Assembly: GCF_000154465.1 (NCBI RefSeq) | Contig: NZ_DS499580.1 | Location: 310,001-374,000 of the forward strand | Direction of reading: 5' to 3' | Source of the DNA: Alistipes putredinis DSM 17216 | GTDB lineage: Bacteria > Bacteroidota > Bacteroidia > Bacteroidales > Rikenellaceae | DNA length: 64,000 nt | Shown here: piece after piece, positions 25,896-35,107 of the stretch | How positions within the stretch are numbered: position 1 is the first letter of the stretch | Layout: each line of letters begins with the position of its first letter | Made by a program: the position numbers and the translations under genes | Notes under the pieces: model-generated | The model's input: only the letters and a program-made list of their open reading frames with translations | Told to the model about the DNA's origin: nothing | The model's database searches: none

Positions 25896-27167
25896 TTATT
25901 TATATTTGTCCTTCCACAGATCCCGGATGCATGCGGCGATCTTCGCCTCGGCGGCGTTGCGGGTGTTCGGCTCGTAGAATTTCTTGCCTTTGAGCGTTTC
26001 GGGCATGAACTCCAGCTCGGCGAATCCGCCGTAGTCGTGGGCGTATTTATAGCCTTTGCCGTATCCTGCCTGATCCATCAGCTTGGTCGGAGCGTTGCGC
26101 AGGTGCAGGGGTACCGGGCGGTTGGTCGTATCGTGTTCGACGAAGGAGAGCGCCTGGTTGATGGCCATGTAGGCCGATTTGCTCTTGGGCGAGGTGGCCA
26201 GGTAGATCGTGGTTTCGGCCAGCGTGATGCGGGCTTCGGGCATGCCGATCTTGTGTACCGTGTCGAAACAGGCGTTGGCCAGCAGCAGGGCGTTGGGATT
26301 GGCCAGGCTGATGTCTTCCGAGGCCAGGATCACCAACCGGCGGGCGATGAAGCGCGGCTCCTCGCCTCCGGCCAGCATGCGGGCCAGGTAGTAGATCGCT
26401 GCGTTGGGATCGCTGCCCCGCACCGATTTGATGAAGGCCGAGATCACGTCGTAGTGCTGTTCGCCGTTCTTGTCGTAGAGGGCGATGTTCTGTTGCAGAC
26501 AGTCGGTGACGTATTGGTTAGTGATCGTTACTTTACCGTTTGCGGCACCCGTGATGATGTCCAGAATGTTGAGCAGCTTGCGGGCGTCGCCGCCCGAGAA
26601 ACGGAACAGCGCTTCGGTTTCCTGCACCTCGATCTCCCGGGTTTTGAGCTCCGGATCGGTGGCGAGGGCCCGGTCGAGGAGGGTTTGCAGCTCCCCGTCG
26701 GTCATCGGCTGGAGGATATAGACCTGGCAGCGGCTCAACAGCGGTGAAATCACCTCGAACGAGGGATTTTCGGTCGTGGCTCCGATCAGCGTCACCACGC
26801 CCTGTTCGACAGCACCCAGCAGCGAGTCCTGCTGCGACTTGTTGAAGCGGTGGATTTCGTCGATGAACAGGATCGGCGGTTTGGAGTCGAAGAATTTCTG
26901 CTTGCGGGCCGATTCCAACACCTCGCGCACCTCCTTGACGCCCGACGTGACGGCCGACAGGGTGTAGAACGGGCGTTTGAGAGTCGTGGCAACGATCTTG
27001 GCCAGCGTAGTTTTTCCCACGCCCGGCGGACCCCAGAGGATGAACGAGGGGACATTGCCCGTTTCGAGGAACTTGCGGAATACGCCGTTCTGCCCGACCA
27101 GGTGGGCCTGTCCGATATATTCATCGAGCGTACGGGGACGCAGTCGTTCGGCGAGGGGAATGGACAT
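25896..27167 (-). CDS. rarA: replication-associated recombination protein A
   Basis: A 423-residue AAA+ protein of the RarA/MgsA/WRNIP1 family, acting at stalled replication forks. Walker A GPPGVGKTTLAKI, Walker B ILFIDEIHRFNKSQQD and the sensor ATTENPSFEV are present, followed by the tetramerisation domain ending ...LWKDKYK. The start MSIPLAERLRPRTLDEYIGQ is chosen: a predicted promoter lies inside any longer frame, and family members begin in this way. A Met three codons upstream (27176) is also possible. Confidence 0.95.
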   Translation of the reverse strand: MSIPLAERLRPRTLDEYIGQAHLVGQNGVFRKFLETGNVPSFILWGPPGVGKTTLAKIVATTLKRPFYTLSAVTSGVKEVREVLESARKQKFFDSKPPILFIDEIHRFNKSQQDSLLGAVEQGVVTLIGATTENPSFEVISPLLSRCQVYILQPMTDGELQTLLDRALATDPELKTREIEVQETEALFRFSGGDARKLLNILDIITGAANGKVTITNQYVTDCLQQNIALYDKNGEQHYDVISAFIKSVRGSDPNAAIYYLARMLAGGEEPRFIARRLVILASEDISLANPNALLLANACFDTVHKIGMPEARITLAETTIYLATSPKSKSAYMAINQALSFVEHDTTNRPVPLHLRNAPTKLMDQAGYGKGYKYAHDYGGFAELEFMPETLKGKKFYEPNTRNAAEAKIAACIRDLWKDKYK

Positions 27168-27187
27168 GGAAAGCATTTTTTGTCGCT

Positions 27188-27219
27188 CAAATGTACTGAA
27201 AATTTTTGTTTTCGGCAAC
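27188..27219 (-). promoter_or_regulatory. rarA promoter
   Basis: On the minus strand, GTTG, 20 nt of spacer, then TACATTTG (a perfect -7 box). It rules out a rarA start further upstream. Confidence 0.65.
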
Positions 27220-27657
27220 GGCCGGACTGAATGCGGTCCGAAAGAGCGGATGCGTAGAACCGCTGCCGTCCGGTTCGGGGATTCGCAGCGGGGAGATCGT
27301 GTCCTGGCCGGATTCCGTTTTTACGTCGTGCTTCACGCTTGTTCTGCGGTCGCAGTTCCCGAAGCGACGCGCACTATTGTATATTTCGAAAAGCCGCTAT
27401 ATGTACTGTACATATTGATACACACGGAAAAGTGTAAGTCTGTTCCCGAATCGTGAACGTAGGAAATTCATTTTGGCGGAGAATAGGCAGACATCTTCTC
27501 GCGTCGTATCCGTATTCTGCGGGTATAGGCGCGGGGCTGTCGCTTATTTCACGCCAAAAGGTACTCCTACGACCTGCGATTCTGAAATGGGCTTCGGTGC
27601 CACGCTTTTCTTTTTATTACCAGTCGTCGGGGTACGGACGATACAATCTTAAATTTT
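27220..27657. other. gene-free interval
   Basis: About 440 bp between rarA and the small membrane protein. A 70-codon open frame at 27453 has no recognisable features and is not called. No promoter matching the Bacteroidetes consensus was found. Confidence 0.5.
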
Positions 27658-27972
27658 ATGGATAATATTACGAAGCAGAATGGAAATGAAGTCGGCAGAC
27701 ATCAGGTCGAAGGGCAGACGATCATTATCAATCAGCAGGAGCGGAGAAGCACGAACGGACTGGGAACCGCCGGTTTTATTCTGGCCTTGTTGGGTTTGAT
27801 TTTCAGCTGGGTTCCGGGGCTCGGCTGGGTATTGTGGGCCTTGGGTTTGATTTTTTCATTCGTGGGAATTTTCAGAACTCCCCGCGGCTTGGCGATCGCC
27901 GGGCTTGTCATATCGTGTATCGCGTTGATCGTTTTGATTATCTTGGTGAGTGCGATCGCTTCCCTGGTGTAA
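27658..27972 (+). CDS. DUF4190-like small membrane protein
   Basis: A 104-residue protein with a polar N-terminus (about 35 residues), then GTAGFILALLGLIFSW, a second hydrophobic stretch and a final LAIAGLVISCIALIVLIILV. This Gly-rich repeated helix pattern resembles DUF4190. The function is unknown; such proteins are often envelope-stress or membrane-organisation accessories. It is followed by a hairpin terminator and stands alone. Confidence 0.75.
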   Translation: MDNITKQNGNEVGRHQVEGQTIIINQQERRSTNGLGTAGFILALLGLIFSWVPGLGWVLWALGLIFSFVGIFRTPRGLAIAGLVISCIALIVLIILVSAIASLV

Positions 27973-27989
27973 TCATTTCAGTTGGTATG

Positions 27990-28026
27990 AAGAAAGAGTA
28001 TCCTTCTGTTCAGGATACTCTTTCTT
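27990..28026. terminator. hairpin after the DUF4190-like gene
   Basis: A 14-bp perfect stem (aagaaagagtatcc with ggatactctttctt) and 9-nt loop, 18 bp after the stop. The A and T ends let it work on both strands. Confidence 0.8.
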
Positions 28027-28056
28027 GTATTGGCGATACTTGAAGCTTTAATATCT

Positions 28057-28170
28057 CCGGTTTTTCAATTCCGGATACAGTTTGTCGAACGGCGAAAGAT
28101 CGCTCTAATCCGGTGCATCGAGCATTATGTTGCAGCCATCGTTGTTCTTCGGAGAAGCCTTGAATTCCGT
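28057..28170 (-). pseudogene. decayed 3' end of a second aspS
   Basis: On the minus strand one frame reads ASPKNNDGCNIMLDAPD then a stop, matching AFPKNNNGRDMMLDAPG near the end of the intact aspS. The nucleotide match to 28440-28553 continues almost without gaps past the stop. It is a remnant of an aspS duplication or of a related gene. It encodes nothing intact. Confidence 0.65.
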
Positions 28171-28191
28171 GTAACTGTCTGGCTAAAGGAG

Positions 28192-28413
28192 CTATTTGCG
28201 CAGTTTGTCCTGCCGTTCGCGCTCCTTGCGGCGCATCGAGCGATAGCTGTTTCCCATCAGCGCCAGAAGCAGCAGCACCGTGACCCAGGCGCGGACTTTG
28301 TCGCCCGTGGCCGCAGTACCGCATGTATAGACGGTGATGAGCATTGCCAAACTGCATGCTAAAAGGATCATGCAGAACCTGAGCAGCCGCCGAAGCGATC
28401 TTACAGAGGCCAT
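28192..28413 (-). CDS. small two-helix membrane protein
   Basis: A 73-residue protein with two hydrophobic helices (LLRFCMILLACSLAMLITVYTC and VRAWVTVLLLLALMGN) and a basic C-terminus (RSMRRKERERQDKLRK). It starts 18 bp after aspS in the same direction, so it is probably co-transcribed. The family is not recognised. The good spacing and helix pattern support a real gene. Confidence 0.6.
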   Translation of the reverse strand: MASVRSLRRLLRFCMILLACSLAMLITVYTCGTAATGDKVRAWVTVLLLLALMGNSYRSMRRKERERQDKLRK

Positions 28414-28431
28414 ACGAGATCTTGTTTTGGT

Positions 28432-30189
28432 TTATTCTTCCGGTTTTACCAATTGAATGTGTAACTCGTCGAGCTGCGCCTGGTCGATATAGCCCGGTGC
28501 GTCGAGCATCATGTCGCGGCCGTTGTTGTTTTTCGGGAAGGCGATGTAGTCGCGGATCGACTCCGAACCGCCGAAGAGCGAGCAGAGCCGGTCGAAACCG
28601 AAGGCCAGTCCGCCGTGAGGGGGTGCGCCGTACTTGAAGGCGTTCATCAGGAAGCCGAAACGCTCCTGCGCTTGTTCCGCCGTGAAGCCCAGCAACTCGA
28701 ACATCTTGGCCTGCAGTTTCGAGTCGTGGATACGGATCGAGCCGCCGCCGATCTCGGTGCCGTTGCAGACGAAGTCGTAGGCGTTGGCCCGCACGCGACC
28801 GGGGTCGCTGTCCAGGTATTGTACGTCTTCGAGCTTGGGCGAGGTGAACGGATGGTGCACGGCGTAGTAACGCTGGGTCTCGTCGTCCCACTCGAACAGC
28901 GGGAAGTCGATGACCCACAGCGGAGCGAACTTCTTCGGGTCGCGCAGGCCCAGCTGCTGAGCGACCTCCAGACGCAGGGCGCAGAGCTGGGTGAGGGTCT
29001 TGAATTTCTTGCCGCAGAGGATTAGCACCAGGTCGCCGGCTTTTGCGCCCGCGCGTTCGGCCATCGCCCGCACCTGCTCGGGCGAGTAGAATTTATCGAC
29101 GGACGACTTGACGTTGCCGTCCGCTTCGACGCGGATCCAGACGAGTCCCTTGGCACCGATCTGCTGGCGTTTGACGAACTCCGTGAGGGCGTCGATCTGT
29201 TTGCGGGTGTAGCCGGCGCAGCCCGTCGCGGCGAAGCCGGTGACGTACTCCGCGTCGTCGAAAACCGCGAAGCCGTGACCTTGGGCCAGGTCCGTCAGAT
29301 CGGCGAACTCCATACCGAAGCGCAGGTCGGGTTTGTCCGAGCCGTATTTCTCCATCGCTTCGATCCAGGGCATGCGGCGCAGCGGCTCCGTAAGTTCGAT
29401 GCCCATCACTTCGCGGAACATGTGCTTGGCCCAGCGCTCGAAGATTTCGAGCACGTCCTCCTGCTCGACGAACGACATTTCGCAGTCGATCTGCGTGAAT
29501 TCGGGCTGGCGGTCGGCCCGAAGGTCTTCGTCGCGGAAACAGCGCACGATCTGGAAGTATTTGTCGTAGCCGGCGACCATCAGCAGCTGCTTGAGGGTCT
29601 GGGGCGACTGGGGCAGGGCGTAGAATTGGTTGGGGCTCATGCGGCTCGGCACGACGAAGTCGCGGGCGCCTTCGGGCGTGGAATTGACCAGGTAGGGGGT
29701 TTCGATCTCCAGGAAACCTTCGTCGCTCAGGAAGCGGCGAATCTCCTGGGCCATCTTGTGACGCAGGATCATGTTGCGCTGCAGGGGAGGACGGCGCAGG
29801 TCGAGGTAGCGGTATTTCATACGCAGGTCGTCGCCGCCGTCCGAGTTCTCCTCGATGGTGAACGGGGGCACTTCGGCCTCGTGCAGCACCACGAGCTTCG
29901 AGGCGACGACTTCGATGTCGCCCGTAGGCATCTTCGGGTTCTTGGACGAACGCTCCACCACGCGGCCTTCGACCTGAAGGACGTATTCGCGGCCCAGTCC
30001 GTCGGCCACGGTCTTGACATCGGCCGGAGAGTGCTCTTCGACGACGATCTGGGTGATGCCGTAACGGTCCCGCAGGTCGATGAAGGTCATCGCGCCGAGG
30101 TTGCGGACTTTCTGTACCCAGCCGGCCAGCGTGACCGTTTCGTTTACATTTGCGGCACGCAACTGGCCGCAGGTATGGGTTCTGTACAT
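28432..30189 (-). CDS. aspS: aspartyl-tRNA synthetase
   Basis: A 585-residue bacterial-type AspRS: an OB-fold anticodon domain first (VTLAGWVQKVRNLGAMTFIDLRD), then the class II catalytic core with the bacterial GAD insertion. Motif 2 is FRDEDLRADRQPEFTQ and motif 3 GLAFGFDRL. The start MYRTHTCGQL fits the family and lies 42 nt after a -7 box. An earlier in-frame Met sits at the promoter and is unlikely. Confidence 0.97.
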   Translation of the reverse strand: MYRTHTCGQLRAANVNETVTLAGWVQKVRNLGAMTFIDLRDRYGITQIVVEEHSPADVKTVADGLGREYVLQVEGRVVERSSKNPKMPTGDIEVVASKLVVLHEAEVPPFTIEENSDGGDDLRMKYRYLDLRRPPLQRNMILRHKMAQEIRRFLSDEGFLEIETPYLVNSTPEGARDFVVPSRMSPNQFYALPQSPQTLKQLLMVAGYDKYFQIVRCFRDEDLRADRQPEFTQIDCEMSFVEQEDVLEIFERWAKHMFREVMGIELTEPLRRMPWIEAMEKYGSDKPDLRFGMEFADLTDLAQGHGFAVFDDAEYVTGFAATGCAGYTRKQIDALTEFVKRQQIGAKGLVWIRVEADGNVKSSVDKFYSPEQVRAMAERAGAKAGDLVLILCGKKFKTLTQLCALRLEVAQQLGLRDPKKFAPLWVIDFPLFEWDDETQRYYAVHHPFTSPKLEDVQYLDSDPGRVRANAYDFVCNGTEIGGGSIRIHDSKLQAKMFELLGFTAEQAQERFGFLMNAFKYGAPPHGGLAFGFDRLCSLFGGSESIRDYIAFPKNNNGRDMMLDAPGYIDQAQLDELHIQLVKPEE

Positions 30190-30230
30190 GGTCGTATCTG
30201 TATTTTTCGTTATTGTCGTTTTGCGATTCA

Positions 30231-30261
30231 CAAAGGTAGTGAAAACGGGGTGGAATCCAAC
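30231..30261 (-). promoter_or_regulatory. aspS promoter (proximal)
   Basis: On the minus strand, GTTG, 19 nt of spacer, then TACCTTTG. A second perfect TACCTTTG lies at 30304-30311, so aspS may have tandem promoters. Confidence 0.6.
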
Positions 30262-30457
30262 AATCCCGCCTGGCGGGTTTCACCGGGTGTCATCTACTGT
30301 CTGCAAAGGTAGGAAAATGAGTGCAGAATGGAACAAACTCGTCCGTTTTTTTATAAGGGCCTCATCTCTTTTGTAAAAAAGGTCGGAAACGGAAACGAAA
30401 TTCCGGCTGTAAAACGGGATAAAAAACGCAGGGACGCCGAATTCTCCGCTAAATTAT

Positions 30458-30465
30458 TAATTTTG
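30458..30465 (+). promoter_or_regulatory. candidate -7 box of tadA
   Basis: TAATTTTG matches TAnnTTTG and would give a very short leader before the tadA start at 30482. Confidence 0.45.
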
Positions 30466-30481
30466 CCGAAAAACCGAAACG

Positions 30482-30928
30482 ATGGAACAGCAGCAACCCG
30501 ATGAAAAATTCATGCGCCTGGCACTAAACGAGGCGGAAAAAGCGTTAGAAGAGCAGGAAGTACCCATCGGTGCCGTGGTGGTCGCGGACGGACGTATCGT
30601 CGGCCGGGGGCACAACCTGGTCGAAACCTTGGCGGACGCTACGGCTCATGCGGAAATGCAGGCCCTGACAGCCGCAGCCTCGACCGTTGGAGGCAAATAC
30701 TTGTCCGAATGTACGTTGTATGTGACGGTCGAGCCTTGCATCATGTGTGCGGGGGCGATTGCGTGGAGCCAGGTGGGGCGGGTGGTCTATGGCGCCGACG
30801 ATCCGAAGCGTGGCTATCGCCGCTATTCGGAGCAGGTGTTTCCGCCCCGAACGACGGTGACGCGGGGGGTATTGGCCGAGGAGTGCGAGAGGCTCGTCCG
30901 TTCGTTCTTCGCCGCGTTGAGAAGGTGA
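30482..30928 (+). CDS. tadA: tRNA-specific adenosine deaminase
   Basis: A 148-residue zinc deaminase that makes inosine at the wobble position of tRNA-Arg(ACG). The zinc and catalytic motif HAE is at 56-58 and PCIMC at 85-89. Length and fold match TadA; cytidine or guanine deaminases of similar length would lack the C-terminal RYSEQVFPPRTTVTRGVLAEEC-type helix pair. It is divergent from aspS. Confidence 0.93.
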   Translation: MEQQQPDEKFMRLALNEAEKALEEQEVPIGAVVVADGRIVGRGHNLVETLADATAHAEMQALTAAASTVGGKYLSECTLYVTVEPCIMCAGAIAWSQVGRVVYGADDPKRGYRRYSEQVFPPRTTVTRGVLAEECERLVRSFFAALRR

Positions 30929-30930
30929 TT

Positions 30931-30961
30931 TTTGGAAAGTGCCGAAAAAAAACTAAATTTG
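30931..30961 (+). promoter_or_regulatory. promoter of the TPR-protein gene
   Basis: TTTG, 19 nt, TAAATTTG: a full consensus match. It gives a leader of about 130 nt. Confidence 0.8.
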
Positions 30962-31096
30962 CATTCCCTGCTTTCCGGCAGGAGTTTCGACGGATGGTTG
31001 CGACCTACAGAACGGGGCGATATTTCCGATGGGTTTGCAGGGAATGGTGATAAAAATGGACGGAACCTATTTTAACCTATAATTTATACAATATTT

Positions 31097-32065
31097 ATGA
31101 AAAAACTTTTGATTTCCGCGCTTGCCCTGTTCGTTGTGGGGTCTGTGGCTGCGCAGGAAGGATTGGGCGAAACTTACAATAAGGCTGTCGCCGCTTACAA
31201 TTCGAAGGATTTTGCATCCGCAGCTACGGCTTTCGAAACGCTTATCGATCAGGGGCTCGATTCCGAGGATCTCGATGTCCAGAGTTGGGTTGCAACGGCC
31301 AAGAAGAGTGTGCCGGTGTGCTATTTCCAAATGGGTCTTACGGCTGCTAAGGGAAATGATTTCAACACGGCGGTCGAGAATCTTACCAAGTCGGCCAATA
31401 AGGCGGCTCTTTACGGTGAGTTGCAGCAGGAGCGTATGTCGAATATGTTGATGGCGAAGATATATCTGATGTGGGGCGGAAAGCCTTTCAACGAAAAGAA
31501 CTACGCCGAGGCTGCTGAAATTTTCGCCAAAGGTTATGCCGCCGATCCGAAAAATATGGAGATGGCCAACTTCTTGGGCATTTGCTATTGCGAGCTGGGC
31601 GACTTCCAGAAAGGTTTGGTTATTTTCAACGAAATCGCTTCTCAGGACAACCCCAAATATGCGGAGGATGTCGTGAAGGCAAAGGAGAACATCAAGCTCT
31701 ATACCAATAACCGTATTGCCAAGTTGCAGGGCGAGAATGATTTCGACGGTATTATCGCCGTTGCCGACGAGATGCTGACCGTGAATCCGCAGGATGCGCT
31801 GGCCCAGAAGATTCGTTTGCAGGCACTCTTCGACAAGAAGGATTATGCCGGCGTGATCGCTTCGGCCGAGGAGGCTGCTGCCGTGCAGACCGACGAAGAG
31901 GAGCGCAGCGACGTTTATTTCATTTTGGGTGCAGCTTACAATGCCCGCACGATGCCCCAGCAGGCGATCGACGCCCTTTCGAAAGTAACGGCCGGTGCGA
32001 ATGTGGCTGCGGCACAGAAAACGGTGGCACAGCTTAAGGAGAACGCAGCCAAAGCGAACAGTTAG
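31097..32065 (+). CDS. periplasmic TPR-repeat protein
   Basis: A 322-residue protein with a signal peptide (MKKLLISALALFVVGSVAA, cleaved after Ala) and TPR repeats through most of the length, e.g. YNKAVAAYNSKDFASAATAF, NYAEAAEIFAKGYAADP and QAIDALSKVT near the end. TPR proteins scaffold complexes; no enzyme domain is present. Codon use looks like that of a well-expressed gene. It has a consensus promoter and its own terminator. Confidence 0.85.
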   Translation: MKKLLISALALFVVGSVAAQEGLGETYNKAVAAYNSKDFASAATAFETLIDQGLDSEDLDVQSWVATAKKSVPVCYFQMGLTAAKGNDFNTAVENLTKSANKAALYGELQQERMSNMLMAKIYLMWGGKPFNEKNYAEAAEIFAKGYAADPKNMEMANFLGICYCELGDFQKGLVIFNEIASQDNPKYAEDVVKAKENIKLYTNNRIAKLQGENDFDGIIAVADEMLTVNPQDALAQKIRLQALFDKKDYAGVIASAEEAAAVQTDEEERSDVYFILGAAYNARTMPQQAIDALSKVTAGANVAAAQKTVAQLKENAAKANS

Positions 32066-32089
32066 CGGGGTATTCCTGTTTTTGAAATG

Positions 32090-32123
32090 CGGGGCAGACT
32101 TTTTCGGAAGTCTGCCCCGTTTT
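32090..32123 (+). terminator. terminator of the TPR-protein gene
   Basis: A 12-bp stem (cggggcagactt with aagtctgccccg), loop tttcgg, then TTTT, 24 bp after the stop. Confidence 0.9.
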
Positions 32124-32391
32124 ATTCGAAAGGGCTTTGACTTCCGGGATACACGCGGGGGCGGTTCAGCGGATGGTTTTGCGCTTTATCGCGGCGGGTC
32201 GGCTGTCGGGCCGATTCAGGAGGAGCGGGAGCCTTTGTGCCGCAAGTCGGGGCGATGGCGGTGGTGAGCCGGCCGGTCGGGTTCCGGTTTTCCTGTCTTT
32301 TCGTACGGAAGGTTTCCCGAACAGCCTGCGGACAATATCCGGAGAGGTTTCGTGTCGGTTTGCTGTCTGCCTCTCCGTCCAATGGCGGGCC
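32124..32391. other. gene-free interval
   Basis: Between converging genes. I see nothing in it beyond shadow frames. Confidence 0.5.
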
Positions 32392-33321
32392 CTACTCTTC
32401 GTTCTTTTCCTGGTTTATCCGCACGTTTTGCTGGATGCGCCGCAGTCCGCTGCGTGCGAGAGGTGTATTGCCGAACCGCAGGAGAAACTCCTCTTCGCTC
32501 ATTGCGAGCCACTCCCGATCCGAAATCGTCAGCGGGTCGAACAGGGGATCGAAATGCGGCGAGCGGTGCATGGGGGCTTTTTGGTTGTGGGGACAGCAGC
32601 TCTGGCAGCGATCGCAGCCGAAGATCCATCCGTCGAGGTCGGGCAGGGCGCTGTCGGACTCCTTTTCGATCGTACGACAGGAGATGCAACGGTTCGTGTC
32701 GATCACCTTGGGCGCGACGATGGCTCCCGTCGGACAACTGTCCAGGCAGTTCCGGCAGCGGCCGCAACGGGCTCCTGCGAACGGGGCATCGTACTGGTCG
32801 GACGGCAGGGTAAGTACCAACTCGCCCAGCAGGACATAGGAGCCGTATTGGGGCGTGAGCAGCAGGGATTGCCGCCCGATCCAGCCCAGACCCGCTTCGA
32901 CGGCCAGTTGTTTTTCCAGCAGCGGAGCCGTATCGACGAACGTGCGGCCCGTGAGCCCGGGGTATTGCCGGCGCAGGGCTTCGAGCATCGTGCCCAGCAT
33001 CCTCTTGAGGACGGGGTGGTAGTCGCGGCTGCGGGCGTAGGAGGCGATTTTTGTGCGGCACCCGGGCGGATAGCCTTCGCCCAGCGGGTTCTTGTAGCTC
33101 ACGGCGCAGACCACGACCGTCTGCGCCCCTTCGACCAAGTGTCGGACGTCGAAACGTTTGTCGAGGTTGCGTTCGAGGTATTCCAGCGAGGAACCGTAGC
33201 CTTTGGCGAGCCATTCGCGGAAGTAGGATTCGTTCTCCGCAAGATGCTTGCAGGGCGTGATTCCGCAGAGGTCGAAGCCTGCATTCTCGGCAAGTTTTTT
33301 GATGTATTGACCAGAGATCAT
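32392..33321 (-). CDS. queG: epoxyqueuosine reductase
   Basis: A 309-residue cobalamin-dependent iron-sulfur enzyme for the last step of queuosine synthesis in tRNA. It carries two [4Fe-4S] sets: CGRCRNCLDSCPTGAI and CDRCQSCCPHNQ, with an extra CISC between. Family signatures such as SYKNPLGEGYPPG and YGSYVLLGELVLTL are seen. The C-terminal HEAT-repeat extension of longer QueG proteins is absent, as in many Bacteroidetes. The start MISGQYIKKLAE is preferred over a Met six codons upstream. Confidence 0.95.
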   Translation of the reverse strand: MISGQYIKKLAENAGFDLCGITPCKHLAENESYFREWLAKGYGSSLEYLERNLDKRFDVRHLVEGAQTVVVCAVSYKNPLGEGYPPGCRTKIASYARSRDYHPVLKRMLGTMLEALRRQYPGLTGRTFVDTAPLLEKQLAVEAGLGWIGRQSLLLTPQYGSYVLLGELVLTLPSDQYDAPFAGARCGRCRNCLDSCPTGAIVAPKVIDTNRCISCRTIEKESDSALPDLDGWIFGCDRCQSCCPHNQKAPMHRSPHFDPLFDPLTISDREWLAMSEEEFLLRFGNTPLARSGLRRIQQNVRINQEKNEE

Positions 33322-33336
33322 GGCGATAATTCGGCT

Positions 33337-33344
33337 CAAAAATA
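33337..33344 (-). promoter_or_regulatory. -7 box of queG
   Basis: TATTTTTG on the minus strand, 15 nt before the chosen queG start. It is divergent from the acyl-CoA ligase promoter. Confidence 0.5.
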
Positions 33345-33366
33345 GTGTATTTACGGCAAATAATAG

Positions 33367-33374
33367 TAAATTTG
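33367..33374 (+). promoter_or_regulatory. -7 box of the acyl-CoA ligase gene
   Basis: TAAATTTG, a perfect TAnnTTTG, 34 nt before the start codon. Confidence 0.55.
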
Positions 33375-33408
33375 CCCCGAGTATATTCTCATTTTAATTC
33401 GAAAGAAA

Positions 33409-35049
33409 ATGACTATCCATACACTTTACGAACTGGTTCAGCACAGTGTAAAGAGTTTTGCATCGAAAGTCGCTTTTGCCATGTACGGCGGGGAGGAGCT
33501 CTCCTATGCCGAGGTGGGAACCCGCGTCAAACACGTGCAGGACCTTTTGATCGGAGCCGGTTTGAAAGCGGGCGACAAGGTGGCGCTGTTGAGCAGCAAC
33601 ATGCCCAACTGGTGCGTTTCGTACCTGGCCGTCACCTCTGCCGGCATGGTCGCCGTGCCGATCCTGCCCGATTTCTCGACCGAAGAGCTGGAGATGATTA
33701 TCGCCCACTCCGAGGCCAAGGCGCTGATGGTTTCCGACAAGCTCTTCGCTAAATTGGCGAAGTCCACGATCGAATCCCTCCATATCGTGATTCGTACCAA
33801 GAATCTGGGCGTGATCGCCTCCCGTCCTGCGGCGGAGAAAGGGGCGGTCGGAATTCCGAATCCCGAAGACCTCGCGGTCATCATCTATACCTCGGGTACG
33901 ACGTCGCGTCCCAAGGGCGTGATGCTCTCCCACGCGAATCTCTGTGCGCAGATTTCCATGAGCGCCGCCATTTTCCCGATCTTTCCCGACGATACGTTTC
34001 TCTCGGTGCTGCCGTTGGCGCACACCTACGAGTGCTCGATAGGTATGATCTATCCTTTCTCGATGGGGGCCCGGGTCGTTTACCTGGATCGTCCGCCTAC
34101 GGCCTCGGTTCTGATGCCGACGCTTGCCGAGGTACGGCCTTCGGTGATGCTCATCGTGCCGCTGATTATCGAAAAGATTTATCGTCATCAGATTCTCGCC
34201 AAGTTTACCTCCAGCGGATTCTGGCGTGCGCTCTACAAGATCGATTTCATGCGCCGTTATCTGCATCGTGTCGCGGGTAAGAAGTTGATGAAGGTCTTCG
34301 GCGGGCGGCTGCGCTTCCTCGGTATCGGGGGTGCGAAGCTGGACGGCGGCGCCGAGAAGTTCCTGCTCGAAGCCCGTTTTCCGTACGCTATCGGCTATGG
34401 TTTGACGGAGACGGCACCCCTGTTGGCCGGTGCGGCTCCCTCGCAGGTGCGCCTGGGTTCGACCGGGCCTGCCGCGCCGGGCGTCGAGCTGCGGTTGGAG
34501 AACGTCAATCCCGAAACCCGCCAGGGCGAGATCGTTGCCAAGACGCCGAGCGCCATGATCGGTTACTATAAGAACCCCGACGCTACGAAGGAGGTCTTCA
34601 CCGAGGACGGATGGTTCCGTACCGGAGATTTGGGCGAATTTTCGGCCGACGGGTGGCTTTACATCAAGGGTCGGCTGAAGAATATGATCGTCGGTCCCAG
34701 TGGTGAGAATATCTATCCCGAGGATATCGAGAGCGTCCTCAATTCGCACGTCTGCGTCGCCGATTCGGTGGTTACCGAGCACGAAGGCCGCCTGGTGGCG
34801 CTCGTGCATTTCAATACCGACGCTCTCGAAGCCAAGTTCGACGGCTGGAAGGAGGATTTCGAGAATTGGAAGGAGAATCTCAAGAAGGAGGTCGTCGATT
34901 ATGTGAATTCCAAGGTCAATCGTTTCTCGCGTATCTCCGAGGTCGTGGAGGAGAAGCAGGAGTTCGTCAAGACTCCGACGCAGAAGATCCGACGTTTCCT
35001 CTATACCAAGCGCAACCCTCACCAGAAACACGAAATGTCCAAACGATAG
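33409..35049 (+). CDS. AMP-forming acyl-CoA ligase (long-chain fatty acid type)
   Basis: A 546-residue ANL-superfamily enzyme. The AMP-binding P-loop YTSGTTSRPKG lies at 160-170, the adenine motif YGLTETAPL near 330, and GWFRTGDLGEFSADGWLYIKGR in the hinge. The C-terminal catalytic Lys is in KTPTQKIRRFLY. It activates a carboxylic acid, most likely a fatty acid, through an acyl-AMP to the CoA ester. It resembles the membrane-associated FadD/AMP-ligase group of Bacteroidetes. Substrate length is not determined. Confidence 0.92.
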   Translation: MTIHTLYELVQHSVKSFASKVAFAMYGGEELSYAEVGTRVKHVQDLLIGAGLKAGDKVALLSSNMPNWCVSYLAVTSAGMVAVPILPDFSTEELEMIIAHSEAKALMVSDKLFAKLAKSTIESLHIVIRTKNLGVIASRPAAEKGAVGIPNPEDLAVIIYTSGTTSRPKGVMLSHANLCAQISMSAAIFPIFPDDTFLSVLPLAHTYECSIGMIYPFSMGARVVYLDRPPTASVLMPTLAEVRPSVMLIVPLIIEKIYRHQILAKFTSSGFWRALYKIDFMRRYLHRVAGKKLMKVFGGRLRFLGIGGAKLDGGAEKFLLEARFPYAIGYGLTETAPLLAGAAPSQVRLGSTGPAAPGVELRLENVNPETRQGEIVAKTPSAMIGYYKNPDATKEVFTEDGWFRTGDLGEFSADGWLYIKGRLKNMIVGPSGENIYPEDIESVLNSHVCVADSVVTEHEGRLVALVHFNTDALEAKFDGWKEDFENWKENLKKEVVDYVNSKVNRFSRISEVVEEKQEFVKTPTQKIRRFLYTKRNPHQKHEMSKR

Positions 35050-35067
35050 GGGTGTGTATGCAGTTAT

Positions 35068-35107
35068 GATTCAGGCGCAGATTTCGGTTTGCGCCTGAAT
35101 CTTTTTT
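35068..35107 (+). terminator. terminator of the acyl-CoA ligase gene
   Basis: A 12-bp stem (gattcaggcgca with tgcgcctgaatc) followed by six T, 18 bp after the stop. Confidence 0.9.

Noticed and set aside
27453..27665. A 70-codon plus-strand frame before the DUF4190-like gene
   Set aside because: No signal, motif or promoter; composition looks non-coding.
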